Below, in pieces: positions 17,407-25,317 of a stretch of DNA of 64,000 nucleotides. The notes beneath the pieces are model-generated. The model did not search any database and was not told where the DNA came from. It saw only the letters and a list, made by a program, of their open reading frames with translations. The first letter of the stretch is position 1. Each line of letters begins with the position of its first letter. Source of the stretch: Gammaproteobacteria bacterium. Its GTDB lineage: Bacteria > Pseudomonadota > Gammaproteobacteria > Steroidobacterales > Rariloculaceae. The stretch spans positions 18,237 through 82,236 of the forward strand of contig DASVDR010000033.1 in the NCBI GenBank assembly GCA_036381015.1, read 5' to 3'. Position numbers and translations under genes: made by a program.

Positions 17407-17928
17407 ATGCCGATCGGAGACATCGTACCTTGGAGATGGGGTGGTCTTCGTCGCGGAGAACCGGAGGAGCGATCGTTCGAGAGCTTTCGCCGCGAGATCG
17501 AGACGTTGCACCGGGAGATGGATCGGCTGTTCGAGGGCATGTGGCGGGAAGGCTTCCGCGCGTGGCCGTTGCCGGACTACTGGGCGCGGAGAGAGCTCGT
17601 CCCGCAGCTCGACGTGAGCGAGGACGACAAGGCCTTTCACGTCAAAGTCGAGCTGCCGGGCATGGACCAGCAGGACGTCGACGTCACGCTATCGGACCGC
17701 ACCCTGACGATCAGGGGCGAGAAGAAGGAAGAGCGGGAAGCGAAGGACAAGGACTACTACCGGCGTGAACGCGCCTACGGAGCGTTTCGCCGCAGCATCG
17801 AGATACCGGCTGCGGTCGACCCGACCAATATCGAGGCGTCGTTCAGCAAGGGAGTCCTGACGATCGTGCTGCCCAAGACCAAGGAGGCGCAAGAGAAGGT
17901 CAAGCATATTGCGATAAAGGCCGCGTAA
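17407..17928 (+). CDS. Hsp20/alpha-crystallin small heat-shock protein
   Basis: The 173-aa protein starts at ATG 17407, 6 bases after AAGGAGGA (17393-17400). An in-frame TTG upstream has no such site. The N-terminal third (about 1-55) is variable and Arg/Glu-rich. The alpha-crystallin domain (about 58-155) carries PQLDVSEDDKAFHVKVELPG, DVDVTLSDRTLTIRGEKKEE, YYRRERAYGAFRRSIEIP and SKGVLTIVLPK, including the conserved GVLT. It is an ATP-independent holdase that binds unfolding proteins. It heads a block with a phosphoribosyltransferase, an APH-like kinase, archease and RtcB. A CIRCE-type promoter lies 8 kb upstream, but none was found directly at this gene. Confidence 0.95.
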   Translation: MPIGDIVPWRWGGLRRGEPEERSFESFRREIETLHREMDRLFEGMWREGFRAWPLPDYWARRELVPQLDVSEDDKAFHVKVELPGMDQQDVDVTLSDRTLTIRGEKKEEREAKDKDYYRRERAYGAFRRSIEIPAAVDPTNIEASFSKGVLTIVLPKTKEAQEKVKHIAIKAA

Positions 17929-17940
17929 CGGGCCTTCATT

Positions 17941-17975
17941 CGGGCGCGGCTTGCCCGCAAGCGGCACCGCGCCCG
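17941..17975 (+). terminator. Long GC hairpin after hsp20
   Basis: CGGGCGCGG (17941-17949) pairs with CCGCGCCCG (17967-17975), and CTTGC/GCAAG (17950-17954/17957-17961) forms an inner stem. It starts 12 bases after the hsp20 stop and is followed by only a short pyrimidine stretch. It is a probable transcription end or processing stop for hsp20. A convergent gene ends about 100 bases further on. Confidence 0.5.
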
Positions 17976-18007
17976 ATCTTCCCCGAAGAAGGTGTCCCCC
18001 AAAATAG

Positions 18008-18045
18008 GTGTCAGACACCTTTTTTCCGGAAAAGGTGTCTGACAC
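18008..18045. repeat. GTGTC-N-GACAC palindromic repeats, copies 4 and 5
   Basis: Cores GTGTCAGACAC (18008-18018) and GTGTCTGACAC (18035-18045) flank CTTTTTTCCGGAAAAG, itself a near-palindrome. T-tracts follow each copy. The two cores are mutual reverse complements, so the whole segment is a large dyad that could form a strong hairpin between the convergent hsp20 and phosphoribosyltransferase genes. Related fragments (GGTGTCCCCC, GACACCTTTTTT) sit just outside. Confidence 0.65.
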
Positions 18046-18081
18046 TTTTTTTCAGCGGACACCTTTTTTCAGCGGGTGACG

Positions 18082-18759
18082 TCAGTCGCCGTCCCGGCCC
18101 AGCCCGTCGGCGAGCGTCAGCAGCTCCACGACCTCCTCGTCCCGCAGCTGCGGGAAGCGCTCGTACCACGCGCCAACGGCGATGTACGGCTCGGGCGTGG
18201 ACAGCACCACGACGTCGTCGGCCACCCCGCGGAGCGTCTCCACCGAATCCACCGCGGCCGTCGGCGCGGCCACGACGACGGCGGCCGGCGACAGCGCTCT
18301 CGCGGCCTGCACGGCCGCCTCCACGGTCGCGCCCGTCGCGATGCCGTCGTCCACGAGCACGGCGGTCTTGCCTCGCAGCTCGATGGGTGGACGGCCCGAG
18401 CGGTAGAGCCGCTCGCGCCGCTCGACCTCGGCGCGCTCCCGGGCCACCGCGGGCGCGACGTCGGCTTCGTCGAACGACAGCATGCCCAGCGCGTCGCGAT
18501 GGAGGACGGTGACGCCGCCGGTTGCGACGGCGCCGATGGCGAACTCGGGGTTGAACGGCGCGCGGAGCTTGCGCACGACGAACACGTCGAGGGGCGCCCG
18601 AAGCGCCGCAGCCACCTCGTAGGCGACCGGCACCCCGCCGCGGGGGAGCCCGAGCACCAGCAAGTCGCGGCCCGCATACGTCCCGGCGAGGCGCGCCCCG
18701 AGCTCCCGGCCGGCCTCGCGCCGGTCCGCGAACACTCTGCCTGTCGGTCGGTACCACAT
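18082..18759 (-). CDS. Phosphoribosyltransferase-domain protein (COG1926-like)
   Basis: The 225-aa protein has a PRTase fold. The PRPP-binding motif is VLVDDGIATGATVEAAV, with a preceding LVLGLPRGGVPVAYEVA and a PFNPEFAIGAVA segment typical of the COG1926 group of predicted phosphoribosyltransferases. The acceptor base is unknown. These proteins are often found near Hsp20, archease/RtcB and PRPP synthetase genes, which is the case here. It is convergent with hsp20 and divergent from the APH-like kinase gene. The start at 18759 gives the usual N-terminal FADRREAGRELGARLA. Confidence 0.85.
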   Translation of the reverse strand: MWYRPTGRVFADRREAGRELGARLAGTYAGRDLLVLGLPRGGVPVAYEVAAALRAPLDVFVVRKLRAPFNPEFAIGAVATGGVTVLHRDALGMLSFDEADVAPAVARERAEVERRERLYRSGRPPIELRGKTAVLVDDGIATGATVEAAVQAARALSPAAVVVAAPTAAVDSVETLRGVADDVVVLSTPEPYIAVGAWYERFPQLRDEEVVELLTLADGLGRDGD

Positions 18760-18866
18760 GGCGGCGGACGGCCATTACTCCGGCCACGCTCGAGCAAGTA
18801 TGCTCTCGGCAAGGACAAGGAGCGGATAACGGCTCATACCTATCGAAGCCCGAAGGCGGGCGTGCC

Positions 18867-19898
18867 ATGACCAGCGTGCCGCAGGAGGTCACGTTCGTCG
18901 CGAAGGCGGCGTTCCTCGCGCGATGCGAGTCGTTGCCCGACCGGCCAGCTGCCGTCGAGCGCATCGACACGCATTTTGCGCGCGTGTTCCTCTCGGATCG
19001 GCTGGCCTACAAGCTCAAGAAGCCGATTCGCGTCGAGCACGCGGATTTCACCCGTGCGGCCGCGCGGCGCGCCTACTGCGAGCTCGAGGTCACGCTGAAC
19101 CGGCGGCTCGCGGCGGACACCTATCTGCGCACGGTCCCGCTGGTCGAGACGCCGGCGGGGCTCGCCCTCGACGGCCGGGGCGTGCCCGTGGACTGGCTGG
19201 TCGAGATGCGGCGCCTGCCGGCCGCGCGAACGCTCGAGGCGGTCGCTGCGCAGGGCGCGGTGCGTGATGCCGATCTCGTCGCGATCGTGCGCAAGCTCGT
19301 GCGGTTCTACCGCGAGACGCCGCGCGCGCCGTGGGACGCGCAAACGTATGCGGCCGTGCTCGAGCGTCGGGCCGGCGACTACGCTCGGCGGCTCGCGGCG
19401 CCGGAGCTCGAGCTCGACGCCGCGCGCGTGGCGCGCGTGGCGGCGGCGCAGCAGGCATTCGTCGCGGCGAACCGCGACGCGCTCGCGCGCCGCATCGCGG
19501 CCGAGCGCGTCGTGGACGCGCATGGTGACTTGCGGCCGGAGCACGTGTTCTTGACCGACGATCCGCAGATCATCGATTGCCTCGAGTTCTCGATCGAGCT
19601 GCGCTGGCTCGATACGGCGGAGGAAATCGCCTTCCTCGACCTCGAGCTCGAGCGGCTCGGCCACGCCGAGCTCGGCGCGCGCCTGACGGCGCTCTACCGC
19701 GAGGTCTCCGGCGACGACGCGCCGCGGGAGCTCGCGATGTTCTACCGCAGCCAGCGGGCCGTCGTCCGCGCGCTGCTCTCGGCCTGGCATCTTCCAGGGC
19801 GAGGCGGCGCCGACGCGGACCGCTGGGCGGCGCGGGCGCGGTGGTATCTCGGCGCCGCGGAATCATCCCTCGCGCAGGCCGGCGGGGTGTGCCCGTGA
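18867..19898 (+). CDS. APH-like kinase family protein (COG2187-type)
   Basis: The 343-aa protein resembles the aminoglycoside-phosphotransferase-like COG2187 family. N-terminal marks are IDTHFARVFLSDRLAYKLKKPIR and NRRLAADTYLRTVPLV, followed by VDWLVEMRRLP. The catalytic-loop region VVDAHGDLRPEHVFLTD contains HGDL/H, followed by IIDCLEFSIELRWLDTAEEIAFLDLELE with the metal-binding Asp. Many family members carry an ATPase domain after this region, but this one ends there. The substrate is not known and it is not expected to be an antibiotic-resistance enzyme. The start lies 107 bases from the divergent phosphoribosyltransferase gene. Confidence 0.82.
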   Translation: MTSVPQEVTFVAKAAFLARCESLPDRPAAVERIDTHFARVFLSDRLAYKLKKPIRVEHADFTRAAARRAYCELEVTLNRRLAADTYLRTVPLVETPAGLALDGRGVPVDWLVEMRRLPAARTLEAVAAQGAVRDADLVAIVRKLVRFYRETPRAPWDAQTYAAVLERRAGDYARRLAAPELELDAARVARVAAAQQAFVAANRDALARRIAAERVVDAHGDLRPEHVFLTDDPQIIDCLEFSIELRWLDTAEEIAFLDLELERLGHAELGARLTALYREVSGDDAPRELAMFYRSQRAVVRALLSAWHLPGRGGADADRWAARARWYLGAAESSLAQAGGVCP

Positions 19899-19974
19899 TG
19901 CGCGTCCGCGCACGTCGGTTCTCCTCTCCTGACACGTGCCGCCGCCTGCCAGGCTCGCCCGAGCGAGCGTTCGC

Positions 19975-20415
19975 ATGACCACACCCACCCCCGAGCCGCA
20001 GGCGCGCTACGAGCACTTTCCGCACGACGCGGACGTCGGTGTGCGCGGCTTCGGCAGGAGCCCGGCGGAAGCGTTCGAGCAGGTCGCGCTCGCGCTCACG
20101 GCGGCCGTCACCGACCCAAACAAGGTCGCGCCGGATCGAGAAGTGGCGCTGCGCTGCGAGGCGCCGGATCAGGAGCTCTTGCTCGCCGATTGGCTGAACG
20201 CCCTCGTGTACGAGATGGCGACCCGCAACATGCTGTTCGGCAAGTTCAGCGTGCGCATCGACGGCGCCAGGCTCGAAGGCCGAGCGTGGGGCGAGCCGGT
20301 GGACGCCGCGAAGCACGAGCCGGCCGTCGAGGTCAAAGGCGCGACGTACACGGGCCTCAGGGTCGCGCAGGAACCGGACGGCACGTGGCTTGCCCAATGT
20401 GTGGTCGACGTCTGA
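19975..20415 (+). CDS. Archease
   Basis: The 146-aa protein is archease, the partner that activates the RtcB RNA ligase by promoting its guanylylation and multiple turnover. The family signature HDADVGVRGFGRS (the usual HTADIGI-type site, around residue 17) is followed by FEQVALALTAAVTDP, LLADWLNALVYEM and a C-terminal KGATYTGLRV. The start at 19975 is the ATG nearest the first family residues; a longer frame opens at 19936. rtcB starts 20 bases after its stop, so the two are one unit, as in many genomes. Confidence 0.93.
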   Translation: MTTPTPEPQARYEHFPHDADVGVRGFGRSPAEAFEQVALALTAAVTDPNKVAPDREVALRCEAPDQELLLADWLNALVYEMATRNMLFGKFSVRIDGARLEGRAWGEPVDAAKHEPAVEVKGATYTGLRVAQEPDGTWLAQCVVDV

Positions 20416-20435
20416 GCCATGGAGACGTGTGAGCC

Positions 20436-21866
20436 ATGGATCTGACACTGCTCGAACGCGAATCGGAGTATGCCTGGCGCATCGAGCCGCACGGCGACAT
20501 GCGCGTGCCGGGCATCATCTACGGCGACGAGGCGCTCGTCCGCGCGATGGACGCGAAGGTCCACGAGCAGGTGTGCAACGTGGCCACCTTGCCGGGCATC
20601 GTGCGCGCCTCGTACGCCATGCCGGACGCGCACTGGGGCTACGGCTTCCCGATCGGCGGCGTGGCCGCGTTCGACCCGGACGACGGCGGCGTGGTCTCCG
20701 CGGGCGGCGTGGGCTTCGACATCTCCTGCGGCGTGCGGAGCCTCCACACCGGGCTCGAGCGCCGGGACGTCGAGCCCGCGAAGGAGCGCCTGGCCGATCA
20801 GCTCTTCCGCGACGTGCCCGCGGGCGTCGGCAGCACGGGCCGCATCCGCCTCGACGACGACACCATGGACGCCATGCTCACGGGCGGCGCCCGCTGGGCC
20901 GTCGAGCACGGCTATGGGGAGCCGCGCGATCTCGACCGCATCGAGGAACGGGGCGCGATGCCGGGCGCCGATCCGTCCCGCATCTCCGAGCGCGCCCGCA
21001 ACCGCCAGCGCGACGAGATGGGCACGCTCGGCTCCGGCAACCACTACCTCGAGATCCAGCATGTCACCGAGATTTACTCGCCGGACATCGCCCCCGTGTT
21101 CGGCCTCGCGGAGGGCGACGTGCTCGCCACGATCCACTGCGGCTCGCGAGGCCTGGGCCACCAGATCGGCACGGAGTTTCTGCGCAGCATGGCGACGGCG
21201 GCGCACGAGCACGGCATCCGCCTGCCGGACCGCGAGCTCGCCTGCGCGCCCATCCGCTCGCCGATCGGCGAGGCGTACCTGGGCGCGATGCGCGCGGCCA
21301 TCAATTGCGCGCTCGCGAATCGCCAGATCATCACGCACTTGGCCCGGCAAGCGTTCGCAAAAGTGCTGCCCCGCGCGGAGCTCACGCTGCTCTACGACGT
21401 CTCGCACAACACGTGCAAGATCGAGGAGCACGCGGTGAACGGCACGCGCAAGCGGCTCTTCGTGCACCGCAAGGGCGCGACGCGCGCCTTCGGCCCCGGT
21501 CATCCCGATGTGCCGGAGGCGCTGCGGGCCGTCGGCCAGCCGGTGCTCATCGGCGGCTCGATGGGCACGGGCTCGTACGTGCTGGCGGGCGCGCCGGGCA
21601 ACGAGGCGCTGTCGTTCAGCTCCTCGTGCCACGGCGCGGGCCGCGCGATGAGCCGGCACCAGGCGAAGCGCACGTGGCGCGGCCGCGCGGTCGTCGACGA
21701 GCTCGCGCGCCGCGGCATCGTCGTGCGCAGCCGCTCGCTTACCGGTGTGGCGGAGGAGGCCCCGCACGCCTACAAGGACGTGGCCGCCGTCGTGCAGGCG
21801 GCGCACGACGCGGGGCTGTCGCGCATGGTGGCGCGCGTCGAGCCGCTGGTCTGCATCAAGGGCTAG
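20436..21866 (+). CDS. rtcB: RtcB RNA-splicing ligase
   Basis: The 476-aa enzyme joins RNA 2',3'-cyclic-phosphate or 3'-phosphate ends to 5'-OH ends with GTP and Mn2+. Conserved marks include NVATLPGIVRASYAMPDAHWGYGFPIGG, the metal Cys in FDISCGVRSL (Cys98), LGSGNHYLEI, TIHCGSRGLGHQIG, and SSSCHGAGRAMSR, where His399 is the expected guanylylated residue. The C-terminus LTGVAEEAPHAYKDV is typical. It follows archease by 20 bases. There is no rtcA or rtcR nearby, so this copy is of the archease-linked type. A role in tRNA or rRNA repair under stress is inferred from context. Confidence 0.96.
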   Translation: MDLTLLERESEYAWRIEPHGDMRVPGIIYGDEALVRAMDAKVHEQVCNVATLPGIVRASYAMPDAHWGYGFPIGGVAAFDPDDGGVVSAGGVGFDISCGVRSLHTGLERRDVEPAKERLADQLFRDVPAGVGSTGRIRLDDDTMDAMLTGGARWAVEHGYGEPRDLDRIEERGAMPGADPSRISERARNRQRDEMGTLGSGNHYLEIQHVTEIYSPDIAPVFGLAEGDVLATIHCGSRGLGHQIGTEFLRSMATAAHEHGIRLPDRELACAPIRSPIGEAYLGAMRAAINCALANRQIITHLARQAFAKVLPRAELTLLYDVSHNTCKIEEHAVNGTRKRLFVHRKGATRAFGPGHPDVPEALRAVGQPVLIGGSMGTGSYVLAGAPGNEALSFSSSCHGAGRAMSRHQAKRTWRGRAVVDELARRGIVVRSRSLTGVAEEAPHAYKDVAAVVQAAHDAGLSRMVARVEPLVCIKG

Positions 21867-22107
21867 CAAGCGTAGGGAAAGTTCCTGCTTGAATCGACGC
21901 GAGATCGTCACGGTCGCGTCATCGGTACATTACGGTTTCGATAGGGAGCGCGACGGAGAATCGGTCGATTCGACGACTCTCAAGGGCCCGTTCGCTCGAA
22001 GCTCGGGGCATACGGGCTCGGCTTTGAAATTTCTTGCGGTTGGTACTAGATCCGCGACCCGCCGCAGCGTAGATTCGGTGCCCCTGGAACGTCACGGGAA
22101 TTCGGTC

Positions 22108-23052
22108 GGATCGATCGGTACTGCATTGCTGATTCGCACGTCTCTCGCGCTCGGGCGCGTCGATCCCGGCTTTAATCCGGAAGACGTTCTCATGATGCAG
22201 ACGGACCTGACGGAGCCGAGGTTCAACCATCTGGCCGCGATGGAAGACGTCACCAGGAGCACGCTGGACAGAGTCCGTGCCATTCCGGGTGTTGCAGCGG
22301 CGACGGCTACTTGCTGCGTCCCGCTGCACTCGGGCTACGGAATGGTGTTCAACATCATAGGCCGCGAGCACGAGCGGCCGTTCACGGGCGGCGGCGACTT
22401 TTCGATGATCACGGGAGAGTACTTCGAGACGTTCGAGATCCCGGTCCTTCGAGGCCGCGTGTTCGACGAGCGCGATCGCTCCAACTCGCCTCCCGTCATA
22501 GTCATCAGCCGTGAGCTGGCCGAAAGGTATTGGCCGGAAGGCGAAGACCCGATAGGCGCTCAAATGCTTGTCGGCGGGGGAGGAGCGTTGTATCCGGAGC
22601 TCGCCGACGAGCCTGTCCGAGAAGTCATCGGTATCGTGGACGACGTCCAGGCGGTAAGCCTGTCCGCGCCGCCCCGACCCGGCATGTACGTCCCCTTGGA
22701 GCAGTACTGGCGCGCCGCCGGCCAGGACGAGAATACGTTGGAGTGGGTCGTTCGAACGAATGTCGATCCGATGCGGCTATCCGCGACGATTCAGGACGCG
22801 ATTCAAAGCATAAGGAACATGATCCTTCGGCAGGGCCTGCTGCTCGTAGCGATCGGCACGGTGATGGGACTCGTGGCGGCGTTCTTCCTGGAGGATCTTC
22901 TGGTCTCGGTGTTGTTCGGGGTCGAGCCGCGCGACCTCGTCACGTTTGCCGGGATACCCTTGATCCTGATACTCGTTGCACTCGCAGCAGTGTCGATCCC
23001 CGCATACCGAGCCACGCGGGTCGACTCGCTCACTGCACTGCGCTACGAGTAG
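22108..23052 (+). pseudogene. Decayed ABC transporter permease (ADOP/MacB type), truncated and internally deleted
   Basis: The frame carries the second half of an ADOP-type (MacB/FtsX) permease. GTALLIRTSLALGRVDPGFNPEDVL resembles the start of the second periplasmic domain, VISRELAERYWPEGEDPIG is typical of its middle, and the C-terminus YRATRVDSLTALRYE is the usual ending. Everything before the periplasmic domain is missing. In addition, DAIQSIRN (about 22810) runs directly into MILRQGLLLVAIGTVMGL, skipping the roughly 80-residue stretch that normally holds two membrane helices and the RTREIGIRMALGA motif. No convincing start or ribosome site exists. The 5' side (21890-22107) is AT-richer than its surroundings and unrecognised. 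Confidence 0.75.
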
Positions 23053-23093
23053 ACCGAGGGTTCGCGGCGTTCGAAGAGCGTTCGCCTCAGTGG

Positions 23094-24056
23094 CTAACTA
23101 GCGCCGCTCAGCGCCGCGATCGCCGCCGCGAGCAGCGGCGCGCTGCCGAGCACGGTGAGCTTCGGGCCGAGCGACGGGCAGCGCGCGAGCGGGTCGCCTG
23201 CGGTGTCGGTCAACACGAGCGAGTCGAGCTCGGGCAGGGCGAGCGTCTCCGCCGCGCCCTTGCCCAGCACGCCATGGGTCGCCGCCGCGTGCACGGCCCG
23301 TGCGCCCCGCGCTACCGCCGCTCGCGCCGCGCGCGCGAGCGTGGTGCCGCCGCTGACCAGGTCGTCGACGATGATCACGGCGGCTCCGGCCACGTCGCCC
23401 GCGAACGCCTCGCCGGACACGCGCCCCTCGCTGCGCTGCTTCTCCATCACCGCGAGCTCGACCGCGCGCCCCGTGCGCTCCTCGAGCGCCGCCGCGAAGC
23501 GCTGGGCGCGCTTCATGCCGCCCGCGTCCGGCGACAGCACGACCACGCGCTCGTCCGCGGCGAGCCGCGCGGCGAAGTGCTCCACGAGCAGCGGCGCGGC
23601 CTCGACGTGCACCTTGCGGCAACGAAAGGCGTTCTCGAACGCCGCCGGATTGTGGACGTCCACGGTGACGACGACGTCGACGCCCACGGCCTCGAAGAGC
23701 GCCGCGACGTAGCGCGTGGTGATCGGGTCGTGCGGCTTGGTGCGGCGATCCTTGCGCGAATAGGCGAGATACGGCACGAGGGCGATGACCTCGGCAGCGC
23801 CGTCGTCCTTCAAGGCACCCACGAAGAAGAGCAGCCGGCAGAGCTTGTCGCTCGCGCTGCCGCGCGCGTCGCCGCTCAAGGTCTGGCACACGAAGACCCG
23901 CTCCCCGGCCACGCCCTCGAGCGGACGCACCTTGAACTCGCTGTCCTCGAACTCGCGCTCCTCGTGCGCGGCGAGCGGCACGCCCGCGTCGGCGGCGATG
24001 CGTTCGCCGAGCGGACGAGTCGCGTCGAGACAGAAGAGCTTCATCGCCGTCGCCAT
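23094..24056 (-). CDS. Ribose-phosphate pyrophosphokinase (PRPP synthetase)
   Basis: The 320-aa protein makes PRPP from ribose 5-phosphate and ATP. Family marks are EEREFEDSEFKVRPLEG, VPYLAYSRKDRRTKPHDPITTR (catalytic loop region), VVTVDVHNPAAFENAF, VVLSPDAGGMKRAQRFA, and the PRPP motif VIIVDDLVSGGTTLARA. It is the right length, though several motifs differ from housekeeping Prs (YSRKDRR against the usual YARQDR), so it may be a specialised paralogue. The start could also be the next ATG (24044). It is on the opposite strand to its neighbours and is bracketed by two permease remnants. It could supply PRPP to the phosphoribosyltransferase at 18.1 kb. Confidence 0.88.
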   Translation of the reverse strand: MATAMKLFCLDATRPLGERIAADAGVPLAAHEEREFEDSEFKVRPLEGVAGERVFVCQTLSGDARGSASDKLCRLLFFVGALKDDGAAEVIALVPYLAYSRKDRRTKPHDPITTRYVAALFEAVGVDVVVTVDVHNPAAFENAFRCRKVHVEAAPLLVEHFAARLAADERVVVLSPDAGGMKRAQRFAAALEERTGRAVELAVMEKQRSEGRVSGEAFAGDVAGAAVIIVDDLVSGGTTLARAARAAVARGARAVHAAATHGVLGKGAAETLALPELDSLVLTDTAGDPLARCPSLGPKLTVLGSAPLLAAAIAALSGAS

Positions 24057-24107
24057 TCGGGGCCCGACGACTATATTAGGCCGAGACCCGGGCGATGCGG
24101 TGGACGC

Positions 24108-24209
24108 AACCCCGCGCTCGTGCTCGTCGCGACGGCGGCCGTGGCGGCCTATCTTCCAACGAGGCGCGTGGCTCGCGTGGATCCGATGGGGGCGTTGCGG
24201 GCGGAGTAA
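24108..24209 (+). pseudogene. C-terminal tail of a second ABC permease
   Basis: A 33-codon piece (NPALVLVATAAVAAYLPT then RVARVDPMGALRAE) is the typical last helix and tail of an ADOP/MacB-type permease. Nothing upstream of it on this strand belongs to the gene, because the PRPP synthetase gene lies there. With the remnant that ends at 23052 it shows that two permease genes, or one duplicated gene, once lay here. Confidence 0.65.
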
Positions 24210-24338
24210 GGAGTCGGGACCGTTCGCTCATTCGAATGCGGCGAATGAGGGGTAATAGGCCGCTGCCCGCGTCGACATTCTTGACAGTGCACGGCCCGCG
24301 GGTGGGCTACGAACTCCTAACCTTCTGTTTTATCTCCA

Positions 24339-24356
24339 ACGGTACGAATTTTGCAT
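24339..24356 (+). promoter_or_regulatory. Sigma-54 (-24/-12) promoter candidate
   Basis: GG (24341-24342) and GC (24353-24354) are separated by exactly 10 bases in GGTACGAATTTTGCAT, close to the RpoN consensus TGGCACG-N4-TTGCW. The PEP-CTERM gene starts 36 bases downstream of the -12 element. Promoters of PEP-CTERM genes are known to be RpoN-dependent in several proteobacteria through PrsK/PrsR, which supports the call. Confidence 0.55.
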
Positions 24357-24391
24357 AAATGGTACTTTCCTGAGAGCAGGGGGCAAGCGAA

Positions 24392-25153
24392 ATGCAACGA
24401 AAGGCCAGCGTCGTCTTGCGGTGCCGCGGTAATGCGCACGTCTTCCTCGCCCTGTCGCTGAGCTGCGCCGCATCGAGCGCGTTTGCGATTCCGATCTCGT
24501 CGGAGCTTACTGCGCATTCGGCCGCTCAACTGACAACCACCGGCGTCGTCGTCACGGACCAAGTGACGGACGGCGTATCGCAAGGTGCCACAATAGATCC
24601 CCTGTCGGCATCCACGTTCCTGACGATCAACGATGGATCAACCACGGCAACGGTGAGTAGTCAGGGCGAGGCAACTTGGCTCAACCCGAATGCGGGCACG
24701 GTAACGCTGAACACCTTCTTCGAGACGGTGGGCACGGCGAATGGGTTCGTCTCGGGCGGCGTTTTTCCAAGCGTGGAGTTCGCATATACGTTCATCGCGG
24801 ATTTCGACGGCACGCTGAGCGTCGCTTACGAGACGGTGAGCGACTTTTCCATACCTTTCGCGATCATTGTGTCCGGGTTTTCGGGGTCGCACTTCGCCCT
24901 GGGGAATACCGCTGGTACCGCGATATTCGATCTGCTGGTCGGGGAGACGTATCGGTACAGCATCGTGTCGTCAACAACCCGAGGAGGCGAAAATCTGGGG
25001 GAAGGCCAAAGCAACTCGATGGGCACCTTTGACTGGGCTTTCACCCCGACCGGAACGACAACGCCGCCGACCAGTGTGCCGGAGCCGGCACCGCTCACCT
25101 TGCTTGCACTTGGGCTCTTCGTCTCAGTTCTTTCGCGGCGCCGAGCGAAATAG
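24392..25153 (+). CDS. PEP-CTERM sorting-domain exported protein
   Basis: The 253-aa protein has an N-terminal signal peptide (about 1-32, ending SSAFA), a beta-rich body with low-complexity Thr/Ser stretches, and a C-terminal PEP-CTERM signal: VPEPAPLTLLALGLFVSVLSRRR (VPEP motif, hydrophobic helix, basic tail, about 229-253). This signal is cleaved by an exosortase (EpsH) and the protein is expected to be surface-exposed or in extracellular matrix. No exosortase or polysaccharide locus is in the window, so the processing genes are elsewhere. A sigma-54-like promoter lies upstream. Body sequence gave no recognisable domain. Base composition is lower in GC than the flanking genes. Confidence 0.88.
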   Translation: MQRKASVVLRCRGNAHVFLALSLSCAASSAFAIPISSELTAHSAAQLTTTGVVVTDQVTDGVSQGATIDPLSASTFLTINDGSTTATVSSQGEATWLNPNAGTVTLNTFFETVGTANGFVSGGVFPSVEFAYTFIADFDGTLSVAYETVSDFSIPFAIIVSGFSGSHFALGNTAGTAIFDLLVGETYRYSIVSSTTRGGENLGEGQSNSMGTFDWAFTPTGTTTPPTSVPEPAPLTLLALGLFVSVLSRRRAK

Positions 25154-25317
25154 AAGAAAGCGGTTCTGCGGCCCCGCAGGTCATCGCCGCCCGCTCTTGC
25201 AGCCTATGCTCCAGGCCGGCGGCACGGCTACACTTACAGGGCGCTGCCGATCCGATGTGCCGGATTGGGCGAGAGGCAGCGACGGGGTCGAATCGAAGCC
25301 CGACACGGAGACGCGGA

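Noticed and set aside
18867-19898. Aminoglycoside resistance enzyme
   Set aside because: The APH-like fold is of the uncharacterised COG2187 type and the gene context is stress/RNA repair, not resistance.
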